Positions 5,770-10,378 of a stretch of DNA of 10,378 bases are shown in pieces. The first letter of the stretch is position 1, and each line of letters opens with the position of its first letter. Origin of the DNA: SIG438 sp034117945 (GTDB taxonomy: Bacteria; Bacillota; Clostridia; HGM11514); NCBI GenBank assembly GCA_034117945.1, contig JAXEOR010000035.1:1-10378 (forward strand), in the 5' to 3' direction. Made by a program: the position numbers and the translations under genes. A model generated the notes under the pieces. That model was given only the letters and a program-made list of their open reading frames with translations. It was not told where the DNA came from and searched no databases.

Positions 5770-7860
5770 TTATTCGTATGGATTTTCCGCAATCATGCGG
5801 CAAACATGACCGTCTTTGATCAAAAATTGCATGGTGCCATAGCTTTTCTCCGAACAGCTTTGGCCGTATACCGCCAGTTCCTTTCTGCCCGGCCGCTTGG
5901 ACAGGGGTGCGTCCGAAATGGGCTGGCGGGAAAGCTCCAATGCCGCCCTTTCCTCCTCATACAGCATAAAAATGCCCTCCGGATCGGCAGTGCAGCGGCA
6001 GGTTTCGGACAGAGCAATGGAATAGGGCTGAGAAAAATCAACCGCCTCCGTGTGATTTTGCGTTGCAATCCGCCTCAGCTCCTCCCTAAGGGGGACATCC
6101 TCGGGCAGCAGAGCTGCCTGGATGGTTCTGTCCTGCCCCAATGCCCGAAACAGGGCGGCTGTATCTTTATTATAATTCATAAAGCAAAAAACATCAATGG
6201 TTTGTATGTTATTTTTGCGAAAATAATTCAGCAGGGCTTTGTAATCATAGGAAAAGGAGCCTGCCTGCTCCGATACTCCCGCAATCAAAAGGGTGCCGCC
6301 GCCGGCGCCCCGGAGCACCAGATTGTCAATGCATCCTGCGCTGACGGCGGTGACGGAATCATACCGGGTCAGTCTGTACTGCTGCCCGCATCCCGCCCCC
6401 AGGCAGACGGCGCAGCACAGCAAAATCACCCCGCCCTTGTATCTGCGGCTGACAAAATACAAAAATACAATCAACAAGCAGTAGGCGGCGATTAGATATC
6501 GGTTGGGCGATGCCAAAGAAAGGGTGGGAATGTAAGCTAACCATTCCAGCGGCCGGAACAGAAAGGCGGTGAAGCCCTCCAGCAGGATAGAGCCGGGAGC
6601 GGCAAGGGCGGGAAACAAAGAGACTCCCCAGACATACACCACCACCCCAATCAGCAAAAAGGGAAAGAATGGAATCAGAAGAAGATTGGAAAACAGAGCA
6701 ACCAAAGGAAACTGATGGAAAAAATACAGGGTTACCATTAATGCATTTAAATAGGAAGAAACAGAAACTGCCAGAAGAGAGCAAAGCTCTTGTGACCGAA
6801 TCCGTTTTTGTGCCAGTCGCTGCAAAATCGGAGAAAATGCCAGAATGCCGAAGGTGGAGGAAAAGGACAGCAAAAAATCCGCCTGAAACAGCTGATTCGG
6901 GCGAAAGAAAAGAATCAGAAGGGCTGATAAAAACAGAGAATTCATAGAATCCGCCTCTGCCCAGACGCATTCTGCCAGCAAAAACAAAAACCCCATGATG
7001 CTGGCTCTCAGAACAGGGGGCTGCCCGCCCATCATCATAGCCAGAAGAATGGGGAGAGGCAGACAGCAAATGCGGTCAAGGGGATAGGGAATCCGGAGAA
7101 AGGAAAACAGAGCCAAAGCCATCATCAGCAGGGTGGACACATGCAGACCGGACACCGAGATGACGTGGGAGGTGCCCGTTGCCGCAAACATATCCCTCTG
7201 CACCGAGCTTAAGCCGGATTTATCCCCTGTAAAGATAGCGGTTAAAATGCCCCGCCAGGGGGAGGAGATCCCTGTGAGAGCCTGTTCTGCCTGACTGCGC
7301 AGGGTCAAAGGAACATTCAGCAGCCGATCCCAGCCGGTGGCCGGAAGAGGGGTGATTTCAGGATTCATGCAGGACAGGGAGTAATTCTGCCGCACCAGAT
7401 AGCTCCCAAAGTCATCTCCCTGCCGCTGCAGTGCCAGAGAGGACAGCACCTTGCCGGAGGCCGAAATGCGTTCTCCCGGTTCCAGCCGCTCCATAGAGGT
7501 GAGCCACAAATTCAGCCGGCTTTTTTCTCCGTTTAGGGAGGACAGGTTCACCCGGTAGGAATAAAATCCATCCTTCCCCTCCTTGGGAAGATCGCTGATC
7601 CGCCCCTCAAAGGAGACGTTTTTTTCATGGAACGCCATGGGCTGCTCCAGCCTGACTGACTGCCAGTGGAGCCAATTCAACCCACCGCCCAGGAAAAAGA
7701 CAAAAATCAGAAAAAAGGAAGGGGATTTTTTCAGAAGAAACAGACCGAGAGAAATCAGGGCAATAAAAATGCCGCAAAACACAAGCTGCTTTGCGGCATA
7801 ACGGCAACAGTAAATTCCTGCTAAAAAGGAAAGACTGAACCATATGACAGGGCGCTTCAC
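5770..7860 (-). CDS. comEC: ComEC/Rec2 competence DNA-uptake channel with degenerate C-terminal MBL-like domain
   Basis: 696-residue polytopic membrane protein. ComEC forms the channel that carries single-stranded DNA across the cytoplasmic membrane in natural transformation. Residues 5-65 form N-terminal membrane helices and residues about 70-170 the extracellular OB-like region (DUF4131). Residues about 200-470 form the Competence domain with its signature GDKSGLSSVQRDMFAATGT and SHVISVSGLHVS, then many helices. Residues about 498-696 align in position with the metallo-beta-lactamase-like domain. That domain is eroded: the DVGQGD segment is replaced by VSAGCIDNLVLR (506-517) and the HxHxDH region by DVFCFMNYNKDT (556-567). 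The start is GTG at 7860, overlapping the previous stop as GTGA, with GGAGG 13 bases upstream, so translation is probably coupled. comEC next to holA is a common Firmicute arrangement. Channel function is plausible; nuclease function of this domain looks lost. Confidence 0.93.
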   Translation of the reverse strand: MKRPVIWFSLSFLAGIYCCRYAAKQLVFCGIFIALISLGLFLLKKSPSFFLIFVFFLGGGLNWLHWQSVRLEQPMAFHEKNVSFEGRISDLPKEGKDGFYSYRVNLSSLNGEKSRLNLWLTSMERLEPGERISASGKVLSSLALQRQGDDFGSYLVRQNYSLSCMNPEITPLPATGWDRLLNVPLTLRSQAEQALTGISSPWRGILTAIFTGDKSGLSSVQRDMFAATGTSHVISVSGLHVSTLLMMALALFSFLRIPYPLDRICCLPLPILLAMMMGGQPPVLRASIMGFLFLLAECVWAEADSMNSLFLSALLILFFRPNQLFQADFLLSFSSTFGILAFSPILQRLAQKRIRSQELCSLLAVSVSSYLNALMVTLYFFHQFPLVALFSNLLLIPFFPFLLIGVVVYVWGVSLFPALAAPGSILLEGFTAFLFRPLEWLAYIPTLSLASPNRYLIAAYCLLIVFLYFVSRRYKGGVILLCCAVCLGAGCGQQYRLTRYDSVTAVSAGCIDNLVLRGAGGGTLLIAGVSEQAGSFSYDYKALLNYFRKNNIQTIDVFCFMNYNKDTAALFRALGQDRTIQAALLPEDVPLREELRRIATQNHTEAVDFSQPYSIALSETCRCTADPEGIFMLYEEERAALELSRQPISDAPLSKRPGRKELAVYGQSCSEKSYGTMQFLIKDGHVCRMIAENPYE

Positions 7861-8165
7861 GAGACGGGATCATCCTCCATCGCATTGTCCAGCCAAACCT
7901 CGGCCAAATCAAGAGCTCGGTAAAGGCCCTCCCGTTCCACTTTTTTCAGCACCCGCTCCTTGCCGCTTCCGGAATTGGTCTGAAGCGATACGGTCACGCC
8001 TGTTGCAACCTGCAAATCCTTTATATTTTCCGTTTGGTTGACAGTAATCATAATAATGTATTTATCCTGAGGATTGCCGTAATATAAAATTTTTCCGTTT
8101 CTGATCAGGGGCTTTCCGTGATACATCAAAAACTCCTGCTTTTTCTTTTTTTCTGCCAAATCCAT
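7857..8165 (-). CDS. Small conserved-looking protein of unknown function, first gene of the comEC-holA operon
   Basis: Up to 102 residues, soluble, no signal peptide or membrane helix. It opens with a charged stretch (DLAEKKKKQEF), then YHGKPLIRNGKILYYGNP and a hydrophobic strand (YIIMITV). A second strand-like segment (VATGVTVSLQTN) and an acidic C-terminal helix (LYRALDLAEVWLDNAMEDD) follow. This resembles small uncharacterised clostridial proteins I can recall but not name, so I assign no function. Three starts compete. ATG 8165 is only two bases from GGGAGG. An in-frame TTG at 8159 has eight-base spacing from the same site. ATG 8126 (89 residues) has AGGAG six bases upstream. The stop overlaps the comEC GTG start by four bases (GTGA), which argues for coupled synthesis with ComEC. 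Confidence 0.72.
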   Translation of the reverse strand: MDLAEKKKKQEFLMYHGKPLIRNGKILYYGNPQDKYIIMITVNQTENIKDLQVATGVTVSLQTNSGSGKERVLKKVEREGLYRALDLAEVWLDNAMEDDPVS

Positions 8166-8197
8166 AACCTCCCTTCGGTTTTATTCATCTTATTATT

Positions 8198-8226
8198 ATT
8201 ATAGCATAAAATAAAGGAAAGGTAAA
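8198..8226 (-). promoter_or_regulatory. Promoter of the small protein-comEC-holA operon
   Basis: On the minus strand TTTACC (8226-8221) and TATAAT (8203-8198) are 17 bases apart, with TGC before the -10 (extended -10). Transcription would start near 8191. No other clear promoter is seen before comEC or holA, so this one probably serves all three genes. Confidence 0.75.
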
Positions 8227-8298
8227 GATGTTTTTGAGACTTATCAAGACTTTTTTATAAATTTTCGTAAAATTTAAAAAATTTTTTTCAAAATATTC

Positions 8299-8327
8299 TT
8301 GCCAAATTGAAAAAATAGTGTTATAAT
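8299..8327 (+). promoter_or_regulatory. P1, upstream promoter of the SLH-domain gene
   Basis: TTGCCA (8299-8304) and TATAAT (8322-8327) are separated by 17 bases, with TGT just before the -10. Transcription would start near 8334, giving a leader of about 300 bases. The region before it (8227-8298) is very AT-rich with A and T runs that could act as an UP element. Confidence 0.75.
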
Positions 8328-8335
8328 GAAAATAA

Positions 8336-8367
8336 GTCAAAGTGGGAGAAACTATCTTTTCTTTGAC
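8336..8367 (+). other. Inverted repeat at the 5' end of the P1 transcript
   Basis: GTCAAAG (8336-8342) and CTTTGAC (8361-8367) are perfect 7-base inverted repeats with an 18-base spacer, starting within a few bases of the predicted P1 start. A 5'-terminal hairpin could protect the message from decay; this is inference. Confidence 0.4.
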
Positions 8368-8395
8368 AAAATGCTATTTTACAGCGGTTTTTCGT

Positions 8396-8437
8396 TTGTA
8401 ACAGCCGTAACGCTATTTGTTTACAGTTATGTTACAA
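8396..8437. promoter_or_regulatory. Inverted pair of TGTTACAA octamers upstream of the SLH-domain gene
   Basis: TTGTAACA (8396-8403) and TGTTACAA (8430-8437) are exact reverse complements, 26 bases apart, between P1 and P2. The same octamer pair lies at the SGNH hydrolase promoter region (3847-3922). TTTACA (8420-8425) and GTTACA (8431-8436) also form an 11-base-spaced direct repeat, a layout like PhoP-box half-sites. A regulator site is inferred. Confidence 0.4.
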
Positions 8438-8444
8438 GTGAAAA

Positions 8445-8476
8445 ATACCATTGACTTTAAAAAAAAGCAATGGTAT
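8445..8476. promoter_or_regulatory. 9-bp perfect dyad overlapping promoter P2 (candidate operator)
   Basis: ATACCATTG (8445-8453) and CAATGGTAT (8468-8476) are perfect inverted repeats with a 14-base spacer. The left arm covers the first three bases of the P2 -35 and the right arm the first three bases of the -10, so a dimeric regulator bound here would occupy the promoter. No binding protein can be named. Confidence 0.5.
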
Positions 8477-8479
8477 AAT
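8451..8479 (+). promoter_or_regulatory. P2, downstream promoter of the SLH-domain gene
   Basis: TTGACT (8451-8456) and TATAAT (8474-8479) are 17 bases apart, with TGG before the -10. This is probably the stronger of the two promoters. Transcription would start near 8486, giving a leader of about 150 bases. Confidence 0.8.
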
Positions 8480-8509
8480 CGTTTCAGACGATGGTGTAAG
8501 AGGCAAAAC

Positions 8510-8644
8510 ATGCAGCCCATGTATTGGCGTACATATGCTGCAAAGGCAGTCGATTGGCAGCAGAAAGAGATGCTTTTCGGCTTTGGCAAACAAACTCTTT
8601 CAAAAACAAAATTAAGAACAAGGGAGGATTTGAGGTATGAATAA
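8510..8644 (+). CDS. Possible 44-residue leader ORF ahead of the SLH-domain gene
   Basis: An ATG at 8510, preceded at six bases by a weak AAGAGG, opens a 44-codon frame. It has no recognisable motif, signal peptide or membrane segment; its product would be basic and rich in Gln, Lys and Trp. The stop TAA (8642-8644) overlaps the SLH gene start (8637), so ribosomes leaving it would be placed on the main start codon. It may equally be a chance open frame in a structured leader, since the main gene has its own strong ribosome binding site. Confidence 0.2.
   Translation: MQPMYWRTYAAKAVDWQQKEMLFGFGKQTLSKTKLRTREDLRYE
8511..8601 (+). other. Structured 5' leader of the SLH-domain mRNA (two predicted stem-loops)
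   Basis: First hairpin, 8511-8542: TGCAGC pairs with GCTGCA and, after a 2x2 internal loop, ATGTA pairs with TACAT around a six-base loop. Second: GAAAGAG (8563-8569) pairs with CTCTTTC (8595-8601). Neither ends in a U-tract, so they are not terminators. The AGGGAGG ribosome binding site at 8621-8627 stays free. A role in mRNA stability, as seen for other long S-layer leaders, is inference. Confidence 0.45.
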
Positions 8645-10378
8645 TCTCAAAAAAGTATTGGCATTGGTAATCGTGCTGACTATGGTTATTAGTACGTTTA
8701 CCGTAATGACCGCTTCCGCTGCTGATTTTGAAGATGTTATCGGCACTGAGTATGAGGAAGCTGTTATGGTCCTGGCTCCTATGGGAGTAATTGCTGGTTA
8801 CGAAGAGAACGGCGTAAAAACATTTAAGCCTTCTCAGGTTGTTACCAGAGCTGAAATGGCTGCGTTCCTGATCAGAGGCCTGGGCTTGAACGTAGCAAGC
8901 AAAGCAAACACTGTTTTCAAAGATGTTCCCTATGATTTCTGGGGATCCGGTGCGATCAGCATCGCAAACAGCAAAAACATCATCGTTGGTTATGGCGACG
9001 GAAACTTTGGTCCTGACGATCAGGTTAGCTTCCAGGATGCTGTAAAAATGCTGGTATGTGCTCTGGGTTATGAGGAAGACGCGAAAGACAACGGCGGATA
9101 TCCTGCAGGCTACATTGCTATCGCAGATAAGCTGGATGTTCTGGAAGGTCTGACTGATAAACTGGCTGACACAACTGCTGGCTGTGACAGAGGTACCGTT
9201 GCTTCTCTGATCTACAACGCTTTAGACGTTTATCTGCAGGAAGTTACTTATTATAATGGTCAGGTTCTGTCCAAGACCATTACCTCCAGCACCATGGCTT
9301 CTGAAATGGGCTACACCAAGTTTGAAGACGTGATCGTTAACGCTACCAGCACAACTGCTTTCTCCGGCTCCTTGCAGGATAAGGGCTATGTTGCTCTGGA
9401 AGGTGTGAAGGAAGATGTAAAAGACGGCGGCTATGATATGGATCAGTATCTGGGTCAGCCCGTAACCGTATATGCTTCTTATGATAAGAAGAATGCGGAG
9501 TACACCATCGTTGCTGTTCTGGGCAGCAATGAAGGAGACGTTGTAGTAGTTGATGCTGCTGATATTTACAATGTAAACGGAAGCAGATTATACTACTATG
9601 TTGATAAAGATACCTCCAGCAAGACCAGCTACTATGATCTGGCTCCTCTGTCCATCGATGGCGGAGATCTGACCATGGTTTACAACAACAAAGCTGTTGC
9701 CGCTGAAGATCAGGATTTAGACATGATTGCCTCTGCTACCAACGGTACCATCAAGCTGATCGATTCTCAGAAGGATGGCACTTACGAAAGAGTAATCATC
9801 GAAACCTATAAGAACTATCAGGTAGTTGAAACTGATGTTGAAGAAAACCTGCTGTCCTTGGAAAACAATTCCGATGAGACCGAGGTTGAGTTGGACGACA
9901 GCAAAGAAAGCAACAGACCGAAGTTCTCTATCGTTGATGTTGCTGGTCAGAAGCTGACCCTGGATAATCTGGCTGAGGATGACGTTGTTTCCATCTATTC
10001 TGATGTATATCCGGCTGAAGAAGCTCTGGGCCGTGACTATGTGAAAGATGCTGATTCTCTGAGAATCGTAGTATGCAACGACACCATCGAAGGTGCTGTT
10101 ACTTCTATCGGTAACAAGAAGATTTACATCGACGGCGAAGCTTATGAAACTGACGGCGTTCTGAGTCTGAGCAGTTTTGCAATCGAAGATGAAGGAACCT
10201 TCTATTTAGACTTTAACGGAGATATCGCTTTCGCTGATACCGAAGCTGTTCTGGATAACTTTGAATTCGTTTATGACGGTATTGTAAATGGCAGACAGAT
10301 CACTCTGTACACCATGAATTCCAATGGTGACAAGGTATCCTATGACATGGCTTCTACCGTAAGAGTAAACGGAACCTC
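8637..10378 (+). CDS. SLH-domain surface (S-layer-type) protein, 3' end beyond window
   Basis: 580 codons are visible and the frame is open at the window edge. Residues 1-28 are a signal peptide (NNLKK, hydrophobic core, cleavage near TASA-ADF). SLH domain 1 spans about 31-84 (FEDVIGTEYEEAV, FKPSQVVTRAEMAAFLIR). SLH domain 2 spans about 94-144 (FKDVPYDFWGSGAISIA, IIVGYGDGNFGPDDQVSF). A divergent third copy covers about 155-200 (GYPAGYIAIADKLDVLEG, CDRGTVASLIYNALD). SLH trimers bind pyruvylated secondary cell-wall polymers and anchor the protein outside the cell. The rest is an acidic, Ser/Thr/Val/Asp-rich beta-type region with no recognised enzyme motif. Start: ATG nine bases after AGGGAGG (8621-8627). 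Codon use is strongly biased (GCT, GTT, CTG, ATC, AGA), unlike its neighbours. With tandem promoters and a long leader, this suggests very high expression, as for a main S-layer protein. Confidence 0.88.
   Translation, partial: MNNLKKVLALVIVLTMVISTFTVMTASAADFEDVIGTEYEEAVMVLAPMGVIAGYEENGVKTFKPSQVVTRAEMAAFLIRGLGLNVASKANTVFKDVPYDFWGSGAISIANSKNIIVGYGDGNFGPDDQVSFQDAVKMLVCALGYEEDAKDNGGYPAGYIAIADKLDVLEGLTDKLADTTAGCDRGTVASLIYNALDVYLQEVTYYNGQVLSKTITSSTMASEMGYTKFEDVIVNATSTTAFSGSLQDKGYVALEGVKEDVKDGGYDMDQYLGQPVTVYASYDKKNAEYTIVAVLGSNEGDVVVVDAADIYNVNGSRLYYYVDKDTSSKTSYYDLAPLSIDGGDLTMVYNNKAVAAEDQDLDMIASATNGTIKLIDSQKDGTYERVIIETYKNYQVVETDVEENLLSLENNSDETEVELDDSKESNRPKFSIVDVAGQKLTLDNLAEDDVVSIYSDVYPAEEALGRDYVKDADSLRIVVCNDTIEGAVTSIGNKKIYIDGEAYETDGVLSLSSFAIEDEGTFYLDFNGDIAFADTEAVLDNFEFVYDGIVNGRQITLYTMNSNGDKVSYDMASTVRVNGT

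Noticed and set aside
5806..6495. Open frame of 229 codons on the plus strand
   Set aside because: Antisense to the C-terminal part of comEC, with no start signal and no recognisable domain.
6359..7069. Open frame of 236 codons on the minus strand
   Set aside because: Out-of-frame reading of the comEC membrane region, rich in Ser, Phe, Arg and Cys, without a ribosome binding site.
8361..8393. TTGACA at 8363 as a third promoter for the SLH gene
   Set aside because: The matching -10 position reads GGTTTT-like sequence, so no acceptable -10 is present.
8417..8509. Upstream extension of the leader ORF to an ATG at 8417
   Set aside because: It begins before promoter P2 and runs through both P2 hexamers and the dyad, with no ribosome binding site.
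1..10378. CRISPR array, tRNA/rRNA genes, insertion sequences, toxin-antitoxin or defence modules
   Set aside because: No regular short repeats, cloverleaf sequence, transposase motif or paired small toxin/antitoxin genes were seen on either strand.

Overview
The window reads as part of a chromosome from an anaerobic Firmicute of the class Clostridia, probably an Oscillospirales-like gut or rumen bacterium. Three things suggest this: strong AGGAGG ribosome binding sites with SigA-type TTGACA/TATAAT promoters, a comEC-holA gene pair, and a secreted SLH-domain (S-layer type) protein beside a large secreted SGNH hydrolase. The genus cannot be fixed from the sequence alone.

Layout, left to right. 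(1) Bases 1-682 (-) hold the N-terminal 227 residues of a PocR-sensor/AraC-type regulator, cut by the window edge. It is divergent from a DMT-superfamily transporter (880-1740, +), and each has a good promoter in the 197-base gap. (2) A bidirectional terminator (1752-1785) separates the transporter from a convergent 671-residue secreted SGNH/GDSL hydrolase (1799-3814, -) with carbohydrate-binding-like, Ig-like and C-terminal beta-rich domains. (3) Divergent from the hydrolase is an orphan phage/plasmid-type replication-initiator-like protein (4037-4825, +). Its 3' end overlaps the 3' end of holA by 39 bases. (4) A leftward operon (8165 to 4787) encodes a small unknown protein, ComEC and the DNA polymerase III delta subunit. 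The first two genes are coupled through a GTGA overlap, and ComEC's C-terminal metallo-beta-lactamase-like domain has lost its metal-binding motif. (5) Divergent from that operon, a 471-base regulatory region drives the SLH-domain surface protein (8637 to the window end, +).

The main unexplained signal is in non-coding DNA. The SLH gene has two tandem SigA promoters and a long leader with several inverted repeats. A 9-bp perfect dyad overlaps the -35 and -10 elements of the second promoter. The octamer TGTTACAA occurs as an inverted pair both here and at the promoter region of the SGNH hydrolase, and I found no copy inside the genes. This suggests shared control of two cell-surface or secreted proteins. 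I see no CRISPR array, tRNA, rRNA, insertion sequence or defence island.
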